From positions 36,460 through 100,459 of the forward strand of contig MKSV01000005.1 in NCBI GenBank assembly GCA_001897435.1: DNA of 64,000 nt, in the 5' to 3' direction. This DNA is from Acidobacteriales bacterium 59-55. Lineage in GTDB: Bacteria; Acidobacteriota; Terriglobia; Terriglobales; Acidobacteriaceae. Below the pieces are notes generated by a model. It was not told where the DNA came from and made no database searches. It saw nothing but the letters and a program-made list of their open reading frames with translations. Shown here in pieces: positions 51,392 to 60,700 of the stretch (within the stretch, counting starts at the first letter, position 1; each line of letters opens with the position of its first letter). The translations under genes were made by a program, and so were the position numbers.

Positions 51392-53032
51392 ATGTTCATG
51401 AAGCCACATCTGCCTCTCCGCGGAATCCGTGTTCATTTAGCCGGATCGATTCCAGCCGACGCCACACTGGAGCAAGCGGACGGCATCCGATCCTTTGTCC
51501 GAACTCTGACAGGCGCACTACTCAGTGAAGGCGGAACACTGATTCACGGAAGTCATCCAACGCTTATTGAGCCATTGAAAACAGCAGCTCTCGCATTCAT
51601 TCAAGCAGGAGGACGTCGAGATGCTCTAGCGCTCGTCCGTTCGCAAGAGTTTGCTGCCACCGAAGACCAATCAGAAGAGATTGCTCGACACCGGGAATAC
51701 TCGGTCGTAGAGATCATCCCTTATTCGTACCAGAGCAAAAATGAGCCACTTGTCTCTATGCGGGAATGGATGGCCGAGCGGTGCGACGTGGTTGTCGCAG
51801 TTGGTGGCAAATGGTACGACACAAACAAATTAGGTGCCGGAGTTCCTAGTGAATTTGAAGAAGCTTTACTGAGAGGCAAGCCAGGCTTCGCAGTTGCCGG
51901 TTTTGGCGGGGCCATTCAGGGATATTTGAGAGAGAACGCGAGCGTATTCTCCAGGCTTCGAAATGGGATTTCCGAGGCGGACAATCGATCGCTCGCCGAA
52001 AGCACAGATGTCGCACAGCTTGTGTCCGTGATCATATCCCAGATCAAACTCCTACCCCTTGTGCGTGAAGATATCCCGAGCGGGAGGCTCTTTCGGATCC
52101 TTGCCTTAGACGGTGGAGGACTACGGGGCGCATTTACGGCGGCAGTACTCGCAAAGTGGGATGAGATGCTACAGCGAACAGGTGGCAACGACCTGGTTCG
52201 TCACTTTGATCTTGTCGCGGGCACATCGACCGGCGCCATCCTCGCCATTGGATTGGCCCTGAACATCTCACCACGCGATATGTTGAACTTCTATCGTACG
52301 CAAGGGCCCAAAATTTTTCCCAAAGACAGGAGCCTCCGTCATTGGTTAAAGTCGAAACACGACTCTCAGACATTGCAGAAAACACTTGAGTCCGTCTTCG
52401 GAGACCGAACTCTTTCAAAGGATTCATGCTGTCGCCTGGTGATTCCGACGGTAAGGGCGGTTCACGGCGAGTCCGAGGTGATCGTCACGGAACACACCGC
52501 TGACCGCACAGCGTTCCACGGTATCTCCGCAGTGGACGCCGCATTATCCTCTTCCGCTGCACCAACTTATTTCGATGAAGCTCTTGTTGACGACAACAGT
52601 GCGGTCCAAAAGTATTTGGATGGAGGCCTTTGGGCGAATAACCCAGTATTGCCAGCGATCACGGAAGCGGTTCGATATTTGAAGATTCCCTTACATCGGA
52701 TTGATGTATTGAGCGTCGGTACTATGGGCAATGAGGCAGATTTTACTAAATATTTAGGGAAAGGAAAGGCAGGCTGGGCCCCTTCTAGTGCCGATTTGTT
52801 TTTCGCGGCCCAAGAGCATGCGGCAGCAACCCTTGCAGACGGTCTTCTCACTCAAGCTCGTCATCTTCGAGTAAACCAGCAGACGCCGAGTGAAATAAAG
52901 CTTGATGATACACACGCATTAAACGATATGATCGAGCGCGGAACAAACGTTGCTAAAGATACATTTGTCGCCGTTAGGTCGCGCTTCTTAGATGGATTCT
53001 ATGCCGCAGATTGGCGAACATCGCGCCAGTGA
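51392..53032 (+). CDS. SLOG-patatin fusion, Thoeris/CBASS-like effector
   Basis: 546 residues from the ATG at 51392, five bases after AAGGA; another ATG is at 51398. The N-terminal half (about residues 8-220) is a SLOG nucleotide-binding domain: IRVHLAGSIP, GGTLIHGSHPTLIEPL, CDVVVAVGGKWYDTN and FAVAGFGGAIQGYL. The C-terminal half is a patatin-like phospholipase with oxyanion loop DGGGLRG (240-246), nucleophile GTSTG (Ser279) and Asp410 in DGGLWANNP. Known Thoeris effectors join SLOG to SIR2; here the effector is a lipase, as in CBASS CapV. Expected action: a TIR-made nucleotide binds the SLOG domain and switches on membrane-lipid breakdown. Two ThsB-type TIR genes follow on the same strand. 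Confidence 0.85.
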   Translation: MFMKPHLPLRGIRVHLAGSIPADATLEQADGIRSFVRTLTGALLSEGGTLIHGSHPTLIEPLKTAALAFIQAGGRRDALALVRSQEFAATEDQSEEIARHREYSVVEIIPYSYQSKNEPLVSMREWMAERCDVVVAVGGKWYDTNKLGAGVPSEFEEALLRGKPGFAVAGFGGAIQGYLRENASVFSRLRNGISEADNRSLAESTDVAQLVSVIISQIKLLPLVREDIPSGRLFRILALDGGGLRGAFTAAVLAKWDEMLQRTGGNDLVRHFDLVAGTSTGAILAIGLALNISPRDMLNFYRTQGPKIFPKDRSLRHWLKSKHDSQTLQKTLESVFGDRTLSKDSCCRLVIPTVRAVHGESEVIVTEHTADRTAFHGISAVDAALSSSAAPTYFDEALVDDNSAVQKYLDGGLWANNPVLPAITEAVRYLKIPLHRIDVLSVGTMGNEADFTKYLGKGKAGWAPSSADLFFAAQEHAAATLADGLLTQARHLRVNQQTPSEIKLDDTHALNDMIERGTNVAKDTFVAVRSRFLDGFYAADWRTSRQ

Positions 53033-53188
53033 TTCAAATTCAACTGTCCAGTAGCCAAGTCTAAACGCGCGCCCATTTTAAATCGGCTCCAACTCCATGG
53101 TCTTTGCTGTACGGGACGAAGAACAATGACACAACATCTTATCGACCCCGAGATTGACATCAACTAACAAAACGAAGGAAAGGTCACT

Positions 53189-53599
53189 ATGGCAAGGAAG
53201 GTCTTTTTCAGTTTCCACTATGCGGACATCATGAATGCGAAGATAGTCCGCAATTCCGGGCAATTTAAGCCGACATCTAGCACCGGATTTTACGATAAAT
53301 CTCTCTGGGAAGAAGCGAGAACAAAAGGAAATTCTGCTTTAGAAAAATTGATCGATGAAGGCCTCAATCATACGAGCGTAACCTGCTTCCTTATCGGGGA
53401 GAAGACACATGCTCGCCCGTGGTGCAAATATGAACTGGAGAGAAGTATTGAGGATGGAAAAGGGATTCTGGGAATACTGTTGCCGAATCAGACAGGACAC
53501 GGACCAAAGTGGATTAGCAAACATGGCAAAGTCTATACATGGAACCACGATAAATTCCCTGATTGGGTCGAGAAGGCCGCAAAAGATGCTGGCAGGTAA
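53189..53599 (+). CDS. ThsB-type TIR protein, copy A
   Basis: 136 residues, with GGAAAGG upstream of the ATG. It has the compact ThsB form: ARKVFFSFHYADIMNAKIVRNSG, TGFYDKSLWEEARTKGNSALEKLIDEGLNHTSVTCFLIGEKTHARPWCKYELERS with likely catalytic Glu82, and GKGILGILL. It is the closest in length to characterised ThsB proteins. It lies 156 bp after the SLOG-patatin gene and 17 bp before copy B. A part of the typical C-terminal loop is shorter than in copies B and C. Expected to cleave NAD and form a signal molecule on phage sensing; the product is unknown. Confidence 0.87.
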   Translation: MARKVFFSFHYADIMNAKIVRNSGQFKPTSSTGFYDKSLWEEARTKGNSALEKLIDEGLNHTSVTCFLIGEKTHARPWCKYELERSIEDGKGILGILLPNQTGHGPKWISKHGKVYTWNHDKFPDWVEKAAKDAGR

Positions 53600-53616
53600 G
53601 CGTCAGAAAGAGCACG

Positions 53617-54213
53617 ATGGCAAACCGAGTGTTCTTCAGCTTCCACTATCAGGATGTGATTGATTTCCGAGCGAACGTCGTGAGGAATCACTGGCTGACG
53701 AAGCCTGATCGCGAAGCCGCAGGATTTTATGATGCGTCGATCTGGGAGACAGCCAAAAAGCAGGGTGATATTGCACTCAAGCGTCTCATTAACGACGGCC
53801 TAGACAATACATCCAATACCTGCGTCTTGATTGGTTCAAGCACCTACGCGCGCCCGTGGGTCAGATACGAGATCTTGAAGAGTTTCAAGCGCGGCAATCG
53901 TCTTCTTGGAGTAAACATAAACTCGATAAAAGGCAAGGACGGACTTACTAAAGCGTCTGGTCCGAACCCATTTAAGTCGGTGGGCGTCACGTTTTCTGCG
54001 AATGGGAAAGAGGCAACACTCTGGGAAGTGATCGGGAGTGACTGGGTGAAGTATGACAAGATCGACGGTTCTGCGACATACTCGGTGAACGTAGACGAAC
54101 AGTACCGGAACAAGGGATTCAATCTGTCTAATTGGTATCCCATCTATGACTGGAGTATGAACAATGGTTTTGAAAATTTTGCTAAATGGCTTAACAATGA
54201 ATCGCGACGGTGA
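53617..54213 (+). CDS. ThsB-type TIR protein, copy B, with 45-residue insertion
   Basis: 198 residues from the ATG at 53617, 17 bp after copy A; a weak AGAAAGAG lies upstream. The core MANRVFFSFHYQDVIDFRAN, AGFYDASIWETAKKQGDIALKRLINDGLDNTSNTCVLIGSSTYARPWVRYEILKS (Glu85) parallels copies A and C. After GNRLLGVNINSIKGKDGLTK an insertion of about 45 residues (NPFKSVGVTFSANGKEATLW and following) precedes the usual WYPIYDW ending. The insertion may form a separate phage-protein-sensing surface, since different ThsB proteins recognise different capsid or other phage components. Copy B is convergent with the TIR gene at 54251, 37 bp apart. Confidence 0.85.
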   Translation: MANRVFFSFHYQDVIDFRANVVRNHWLTKPDREAAGFYDASIWETAKKQGDIALKRLINDGLDNTSNTCVLIGSSTYARPWVRYEILKSFKRGNRLLGVNINSIKGKDGLTKASGPNPFKSVGVTFSANGKEATLWEVIGSDWVKYDKIDGSATYSVNVDEQYRNKGFNLSNWYPIYDWSMNNGFENFAKWLNNESRR

Positions 54214-54250
54214 TGTACGCACCGAGCAATCGTGACCAGCCTTCGCGATC

Positions 54251-54844
54251 CTAGCCGGTCCCTGTGAAATAAACGCCCGTTCCGCGTGCGGCTTCAACCA
54301 ACGGGATATCTCGTTTTTGTACTCCCGCGTCGGTGAACCCGAGATTTATGTGACCGGCAAGAGATGAAATTTTATCAACCGTTGGGTAAAGACTTAGATA
54401 TTCCTGGCTTTTGAATTCGGAATCGTAGTCCGATACGATAGGCAAAATCCACAGATGCGCGGGCTTGAAGCCGTCGAAATAGCCAAGCTCCCATGGCATC
54501 CATGTCGAATCGCCGGAATTAGACGAGTGAGCATACACGAGACAACCAGCCGCGCGCATTCTTCGTCGCAAGATCTCCGCTGTTTTGTGAGTCACCTTCG
54601 TGCGATCAAGACCTGAATCGTCAATCCAATCCACGTAGACTGTGAGATTCAGTGATTCCATAATGGCCTTTACGCCAAGAATTACTTCTGCGTCTTGGTA
54701 AGAATGTGACAGAAATACATCAAATGTTTTCGCCGCATCTAGCGATCTTGATTCTTGTTTCAAGATACCACTGGCACTTTTTTGAAGGCGGGCCAGCGTT
54801 GGCTGTGCCGCAGCTCGCGCTTCGGAGACTTTCAGGTATGCCAC
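54251..54844 (-). CDS. TIR-domain protein (TIR_2-like) with N-terminal extension
   Basis: 197 residues from a GTG at 54844, seven bases after AGGAGG; it overlaps the end of ThsB copy C by 13 bp. A 40-residue helical, Ala/Arg-rich N-terminus precedes the TIR fold: TFDVFLSHSYQDAEVILGVKAIMESLNLTVYVDWIDD, RRMRAAGCLVYAHSSNSGDSTWMPWELGYFDGFKP with the probable catalytic Glu119, and HLWILPIVSD. It is a different TIR subfamily from the ThsB-type copies, closer to bacterial TIR_2 effectors. It is the last gene of the minus-strand four-gene operon. It could be a second NAD-consuming effector or a decoy enzyme. Confidence 0.8.
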   Translation of the reverse strand: MAYLKVSEARAAAQPTLARLQKSASGILKQESRSLDAAKTFDVFLSHSYQDAEVILGVKAIMESLNLTVYVDWIDDSGLDRTKVTHKTAEILRRRMRAAGCLVYAHSSNSGDSTWMPWELGYFDGFKPAHLWILPIVSDYDSEFKSQEYLSLYPTVDKISSLAGHINLGFTDAGVQKRDIPLVEAARGTGVYFTGTG

Positions 54845-55299
54845 CGATTGACCTCCTCTGGATTTACTGTCTTATAGGCGCTCTCTACCCATTGGCCCAA
54901 TTTCCCATATTCCCATGTATAGATAGGTGCCCCGGCCTTCGATAATGCGGTCGGGACTTGTCCGGGCGGGTCGATGCGGCCATCCTTATCCTTAATGTTA
55001 TTGATATAAATTCCAAGAAGGCCGTTACCGCAGGCAATGCTTTTTTCGATTTCGTAGGTTACATATTTCTGGTCGAAGGTCTCAGCGCCAATTAGGACAA
55101 TAGTAACGGTCGTACCATCCAGACGATTGTTAATCAGTCGTTTGATGGCATCATCCCCTTTCCTCTCGGTTTCCTCCCAGAGAGATGCATCGTGAAATCC
55201 GGCAGCAGCCACTCCATCGATTACGCCACTGTTGCGCACGACGTTTACGCGCCAAAGATCCCGCTGATAGTGAAAGCTAAAAAAGACTTTTCGTGCCAT
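54832..55299 (-). CDS. ThsB-type TIR protein, copy C
   Basis: 155 residues. Start ATG at 55299 (MARKVFFSFHYQRDLWRVNVVRNSG). The rest, AGFHDASLWEETERKGDDAIKRLINNRLDGTTVTIVLIGAETFDQKYVTYEIEKS (Glu83) and GNGLLGIYINNIKDKDGRID, ends PIYTWEYGKLGQWVESAYKT. It shares the first nine residues with copy A (MARKVFFSF) but has a different RPW region, reading QKYVTYE instead of ARPWCKYE. It overlaps the next gene, at 54251-54844, by 13 bp and follows the stand-alone SLOG gene by 35 bp. Confidence 0.86.
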   Translation of the reverse strand: MARKVFFSFHYQRDLWRVNVVRNSGVIDGVAAAGFHDASLWEETERKGDDAIKRLINNRLDGTTVTIVLIGAETFDQKYVTYEIEKSIACGNGLLGIYINNIKDKDGRIDPPGQVPTALSKAGAPIYTWEYGKLGQWVESAYKTVNPEEVNRWHT

Positions 55300-55334
55300 G
55301 GCGAAAGTGTACCCCGTTCAAACGGCATGCAAGA

Positions 55335-56147
55335 TCAAATTGCAACGGCCTGTAGTATGTATTGCGTTGCTTCGTTGTGGATGGTGCCGTCCCGGTGATC
55401 GAGAATCACCCTAAGTTCAGGATTCCACTTAATCGGCTGAATGGCCGACTGTTCCAGTGCTCTAGATTCCGCAAGGTGATTGAAAACGATATTTACACTG
55501 GCGGCTACATCATTGGTCTTAAACAGTTCAAAGTTTGCTTCATCTGAAAGAGAGTTACGTAGAGACGAGGGAGCTAATTGTTTCGCAAGCTCCCCGGCGA
55601 ACCCTCCCAGTCCCCCAATCAAAAATCGCGGGATACCTCTGATTCCAGCCAACTCCATCTCCTCTCCAACCCCTGCAACGAATCCGTCGCCATTGTGGGA
55701 TATACCCCCCACCGCGACCATGAGGTTCTGAGAGTCAATCAATACCCGCCGCATTGCTGCCAGGCTGCAATTGCGGGTATCGGGATCAGATACATCCGAG
55801 TCACCAATTTTTCTTGTGATCACCAGCTCGGCAACGTCTTTGAATGACTCTAGTTCTTCCACGTTGCGATCCTTCGCCCACAGATCTGACATAACGAGTG
55901 TCACCGGCTTCCGAGATCGATCTGCTGCTTGCAACCGCGCCTGCCGAAGGACTATGGGGGTGAACGCCGGGTGCGCTCCATGCACGATACGGCCACCGTA
56001 CTTAAAGACCATTCCACAAAAAAGCGAAATGAACTCCAATATGCCCCTATCCATCGCTGGCTCGGACCAAGCCTCGATCTCCGGAATGGCACCCGACAAC
56101 CCAATCTCGTATTCTTCGAGAGACACATCGAGCTTCGTCTGACTCAT
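55335..56147 (-). CDS. Stand-alone SLOG-domain protein
   Basis: 270 residues from the ATG at 56147, which overlaps the stop of the double-TIR gene (ATGA) and has GGGGG upstream. The domain has the same landmarks as the SLOG half of the patatin fusion: YEIGLSGAIPE, GGRIVHGAHPAFTPIVL, LMVAVGGISHNGDGF and FLIGGLGGFAGEL. No effector domain follows; the last 50 residues (ALEQSAIQPIKWNPELRVILDHRDGTIHNEA) are not recognised. In Thoeris the SLOG domain is the receptor for the TIR product. Here it probably acts with the overlapping double-TIR protein as a split sensor-effector, or buffers the signal. Confidence 0.78.
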   Translation of the reverse strand: MSQTKLDVSLEEYEIGLSGAIPEIEAWSEPAMDRGILEFISLFCGMVFKYGGRIVHGAHPAFTPIVLRQARLQAADRSRKPVTLVMSDLWAKDRNVEELESFKDVAELVITRKIGDSDVSDPDTRNCSLAAMRRVLIDSQNLMVAVGGISHNGDGFVAGVGEEMELAGIRGIPRFLIGGLGGFAGELAKQLAPSSLRNSLSDEANFELFKTNDVAASVNIVFNHLAESRALEQSAIQPIKWNPELRVILDHRDGTIHNEATQYILQAVAI

Positions 56148-57367
56148 GCTGCCCCCAACACCGTGAAATTCGAGCTGATCAGAGTCGCAAGTTCCTGATG
56201 ATGAAGAATAATCAATTCTTCAGTCTCGTTGCGAACTATGTCCTCGATCTCCACTGGCGACAAAAGCTCTCCATCGTAGATAAAGAGTGAGTAATTGGAA
56301 CGTCCCGTGTCCCTCAGATACTTGCGAAATATTTCAACTGCAGGCACATGAACCTGATCGAAAATCGAGCAATGGCTCAGTACGGAGGTTTTCAACCGTA
56401 CGCTTGCTCGCCTCAGCGACTCGAACATCAGGAGCCGTTTATCGACTTCTTTCCAGTCAAAGCCTTGAGACACAAATTGCGTCTCCACGAGGAAAGGAAC
56501 GCGGCACTTTCTCTGGAAGATCTCACATTGATACTTCTCAGCGGCCATCACGATTTCATCGAGCTGGTCCTCGGTCAAGGGCGCTTTTGTGTCAGGATCA
56601 GGAAGCGTCATAGAAACCCATCTCCGCAAGGCAAGCAGAGATCGAAATCGGGGACCTTTTTTAGAGTCGCTTGCCTCCGCAAAGCAAACTGGAAGAATGG
56701 GCAGCAACTGTGCATCCGCCGTATCCACTTCAATCTTTATCCACGGGGACGTCGGTGCCGAGGGCGTATCGAGCAGCAGAACGAGGCTGGCATTGGCGAG
56801 CGCGACATTAATTTGCTGCTGCACATCTTCGCCGGGAAGAATTTTAGTGTCTCCGTCCAATTCCTTTGCCTCATCCTGGAAGGGGCTATGCCCCAGATTT
56901 AGCAAGTGAGCATAGAGTTGATCGGCGATGGCTTTGCCATCCGTCGCACGATACGAAATGAAAATTTGGCTATCACGACCCTGCATGCGCAAGCCCAACA
57001 TGCAACCAGCGCGATGAACTAGCCTGCCGGTCTTACCTTTCGCAGAGACGTCGTATTCGAGCGCCTTAATGGCTTCAGCAGTGATCGGCGGCTTTCTGTG
57101 GGCCGAATCCACGGCAATCGGCAGTAGCCGCGGCTTAGTTCTGGAAGATAAGTAGTCAGCAATAAAGGCATTGCCAGAATCAGGGAAGGCATTCCCGTTA
57201 TAGACCACCAACAAAAGATCATCCCACGACGTAACAGACGGCCATGCAGATGAGGAATCCGCTGATGCCAGCGACACGCTGACGTGTCCGTTAAACGCAG
57301 CCGTAAGGTCAGCTGCAATTGATTCCGCGATGTTCATGCAGTCAGGTGAATGCAGGATAACGATCAT
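56144..57367 (-). CDS. Double-TIR protein, possible effector
   Basis: 407 residues, first gene of the minus-strand operon; its stop overlaps the SLOG start by four bases. Residues 1-125 look like a degenerate TIR or related Rossmann-like domain (MIVILHSPDCMNIAESIAADLTAAF, LLLVVYNGN, RLLPIAVDSA). Residues 132-260 form a clear TIR: DSQIFISYRATDGKAIADQLYAHLLNLGHSPFQDEAKELDGDTKILPGEDVQQQINVALANASLVLLLDTPSAPTSPWIKIEV with probable catalytic Glu213. The C-terminal 145 residues are not recognised. It could be the NAD-degrading effector activated by the SLOG protein. The promoter should lie in the 250 bp between here and 57616. Confidence 0.75.
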   Translation of the reverse strand: MIVILHSPDCMNIAESIAADLTAAFNGHVSVSLASADSSSAWPSVTSWDDLLLVVYNGNAFPDSGNAFIADYLSSRTKPRLLPIAVDSAHRKPPITAEAIKALEYDVSAKGKTGRLVHRAGCMLGLRMQGRDSQIFISYRATDGKAIADQLYAHLLNLGHSPFQDEAKELDGDTKILPGEDVQQQINVALANASLVLLLDTPSAPTSPWIKIEVDTADAQLLPILPVCFAEASDSKKGPRFRSLLALRRWVSMTLPDPDTKAPLTEDQLDEIVMAAEKYQCEIFQRKCRVPFLVETQFVSQGFDWKEVDKRLLMFESLRRASVRLKTSVLSHCSIFDQVHVPAVEIFRKYLRDTGRSNYSLFIYDGELLSPVEIEDIVRNETEELIILHHQELATLISSNFTVLGAA

Positions 57368-57615
57368 TTGTGCAGTTCGGTTCTTCCTAAAGACACGTTC
57401 TACGGCTAGCGGGATTCTACGCTACGGCGCGAAAGTGAAGTAGTAGAGCAGTGAAAATTACGGCTAATCGTCGCTCCCACTTCCCGATACAGATCAATTA
57501 AGCTAGACGACCTCTGCGGACGTTTCATCTCTCTCGTTTTCTTCAAAACAGACGCTTTTGGGCTGGGCAGCATCTTCGATGCTACTTCCTCCATGGTCGC
57601 CAGAAGCGCTTATTG

Positions 57616-57768
57616 CTATGCACGGTTAAGGGAAAAGTCTTTGCCTATCTCCAGACGCTGCATGCTTTCCGGCCCCACCTCTAAGGAGCGGATCCACCCT
57701 CCCAGCAACGCCCCTCCGAGAAGAACAACAGCAAAAACCGCTAAGGGGATACCACAAGGACGAGGCAT
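57616..57768 (-). CDS. Small membrane peptide directly after dnaE2
   Basis: 50 residues from an ATG one base after the dnaE2 stop codon (TGATATG). It encodes one hydrophobic helix (GIPLAVFAVVLLGGALLGGW) and a short charged tail (RSLEVGPESMQRLEIGKDF). The tight junction suggests translational coupling to dnaE2. No family is recognised. The following 250 bp up to the double-TIR gene hold no other convincing frame. Confidence 0.5.
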   Translation of the reverse strand: MPRPCGIPLAVFAVVLLGGALLGGWIRSLEVGPESMQRLEIGKDFSLNRA

Positions 57769-57769
57769 A

Positions 57770-60700
57770 TCAATGGAAGTCATGCGACCGCACATCGACA
57801 TCGCTGAGTTGCAGCACACGAACGGCTGACGCCTTCACGGAGATAACACCGTCCTGGTTTTGGAGAACGCCTTCCACCACCAAAAACTTACCTCTTGTGA
57901 CGGACACTCTGTTTTGTTCATAGAGTTTTGGATTAATGATGGCATTCGAGATGCCTGTTTCATCTTCATTGCTCAGGAAGATAAAGCCACTCGCCGTACC
58001 AGGGCGCTGCCGCGCAATAACCGCTCCAGCAACCCGAACAAACGTCCCGTCGGGAATAGCCCTCAGATCAGCGGCACTCAGGACTCCGTTTTCGTTCATC
58101 TGCGTCCGGTGATAGGCCATCGGGTGCGGCCCAATCGTTAATCCGGTAATGAAGAAGTCCGCGACCAGACGCTCATCTATTGTCATGCTCAACAAGGGTG
58201 ACGAGTCGTTGATTTCATATTTGTCGGGTATGTTCTCAAAGAGCGGCCCCACGCTCTGTCCGGCACGTTCCGCCCGCCAGAGGGCCGTGCGACGGTCATG
58301 CTTCTTGCCCGTCCAGTTGAATGCGCCAGCCTTCGCCAACAGAAGCAGCTCTGCCTTTCGGATCGAAGGCACCCGGCGCTTGAGATCGTATTCCGACGCG
58401 AATGGCCCATCGCATTCTCTCGCTTCAGCGACTGCGTTTCCCATCTCCTGCCGTAACCCTTTCACATACCGAAGTCCGATTCTGAGGACGAATGGATCGC
58501 TGCATTTAGATTCCGTATCCTTCAACTCTTCCAATGTGCAATTCCATTCGGAACACTGTACGTCGATGGGCATAACTTTCAGGCCATGACGCTTTGCGTC
58601 GTTGATGATCGTGGACGGAGAGTAGAAGCCCATCGGCTGATTGTTGAGCAGGGCGCAGGTATACGCCGCGAGGTAATGAAACTTTGTGTAGGCACTCGAA
58701 TACGCGATAGACGCAAAACTATGTGCGTGCGATTCAGGGAACATGAACTCTCTGACGGTCGAGAGTATCCGCAGAATCTCAACTTGCACATCCGACGCGA
58801 TGCCGTTGGCGGTCATGCCTTCAATCAGTCGTTCTCTCATCCTGACAAGAATGGCATCGGATCGTTTGCCGCCCATTGCCTTGCGTAGCTCTTCCGCCTC
58901 GCCGCCAGTCAGATTCGCGGCGACCATCCCCACCTTCATGACCTGCTCCTGAAAAAGAGGGACACCAAGCGTTCTGCGAAGGAACGGCTCGAATGACGGA
59001 TGCAGGTATGTAATCGGCTGCCTGCCTAACCGTCGCTCAATATAGGGATTTACGAACTTGCCCGTCACTGGACCAGGGCGGATGATGGCTACCTGCATGG
59101 ACAGATCAGCGAAGCATTTCGGTCTCGTGCGTGGAAGCGCCGACATCTGAGCGCGGCTCTCGATTTGAAACAACCCAACGGTGTCCGCTTTCTGAATGCT
59201 TTTGTACACATCATCGTCTTGCGGCAGCTGGGCATAATCGAGAGTCTTTCCGTAATGCTTCGGCACCAGCTCACGGCAATCCGCGAGCACGGCCAACATG
59301 CCCAGGCCGAGCAGATCCACCTTGATAATCTTCATGTCGGAGCAGTCGTCTTTGTCCCACTGGACGACTGTGCGCCCGGCCATTGATGCGCGTTCAATTG
59401 GTACGACGGAATCGAGGTGACCTTGGCAGATCACCATCCCGCCCGAGTGCTGACTGAGGTTGCGGGGAAGGTTCTGCATCCGTTCACATAGGTCTAAATA
59501 CTTCGCTATCCGTGCGTTCCGCATATCGAAGCCAGCGGTTTTGAAGCCGCCCTTCAGCGTGTCGCTTGGTCCCTTCCACTCCCAGGCGCTCACCAACCCT
59601 GCGAGTCGTCCCGCTGTCTCTTTGTCGAACCCAAGCACCTTGCCCGCCTCGCGTGACGCAGAGCGGCTGCGGTATGTCGTGACGTTTGCCGTCATCGCCG
59701 CGCCCAGCTCGCCATACCGCTGATAGACGTACTGGATAGCACGCTCGCGGTCGGTCACGCTCGGTAGATCAAGGTCAATGTCCGGCCACTCGCCGCGCTC
59801 TTCCGACAGAAACCGTTCAAAGAGCAGATCCAGACCGACCGAATCAACGATAGTAATTTCGAGTGCATAGCAGACAACGCTGTTTGCGGCAGATCCGCGC
59901 CCCTGGATGAGGATGCCACTCTTCTTGCAGAAACAAACGATATCCCAAACGATAAGGAAGTATCCGGCAAGTCCCAGCCGCTCGATCAATCGCAGCTCAC
60001 GCTCTGCCTGTAGCGTTGCTTTGGCGTAGAGGGCGGGATCATTCTTCGGCAGATAGCGGCTGCGGATGCCTTCCTCCACGCGCTTACGGAGAAACGAGTT
60101 CATCGTCTGCCCGTCCGGTACTGGATACGCGGGAAATTCATAGCCCAGGCCGGTCAACTCAAATTGCAGGCGCGTGGATAGCTCTCGCGTATTCGAGATG
60201 GCATCGGGGTAGTCGTAAAAAAGCTGCTGCATCTGGTGTGCGGAGCGTAAGTGTCGTTCGGCATTCCTCGTCAGCAGTCGGCCCGCTGTATCGAGCGTCT
60301 TGCCATGACGAATGCAGGTGAATACATCGAGGATTTCGCGCTCATACGGTGTGGCATAGTTGACGCCACCCGTGGCGAGGAGAGACAGGTTCAGTGACCG
60401 TGCAATGCGAATCGCCGCCCGGTTGCGGTGCTCTTCCTCGCGGTCAAAGTGGCGCTGTATCTCGACATAGACATTTTTCCGACCGAAGACATGCACCAGC
60501 CGTTCGACGGTTTTGTGCGCGGCGTCATAGCCGCCACTTGCCAATGCAGCGGCCAGCGGCCCTTCACTATCGCCGGTGAGACATACCAACCCTTCGCCGT
60601 ACTCTTCAAAGTCGCTTGTAAGCGCAGCGCCTTCAGCCTTCGTGCTCTCGCGCAGCTTGAAACGGGTGATGAGACGACAGAGGTTTTGATAGCCGGTGCG

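Noticed and set aside
57406..57594. 62-codon minus-strand frame upstream of the double-TIR gene
   Set aside because: Basic, Ser-rich peptide with no hydrophobic pattern or start signal; more likely promoter DNA.
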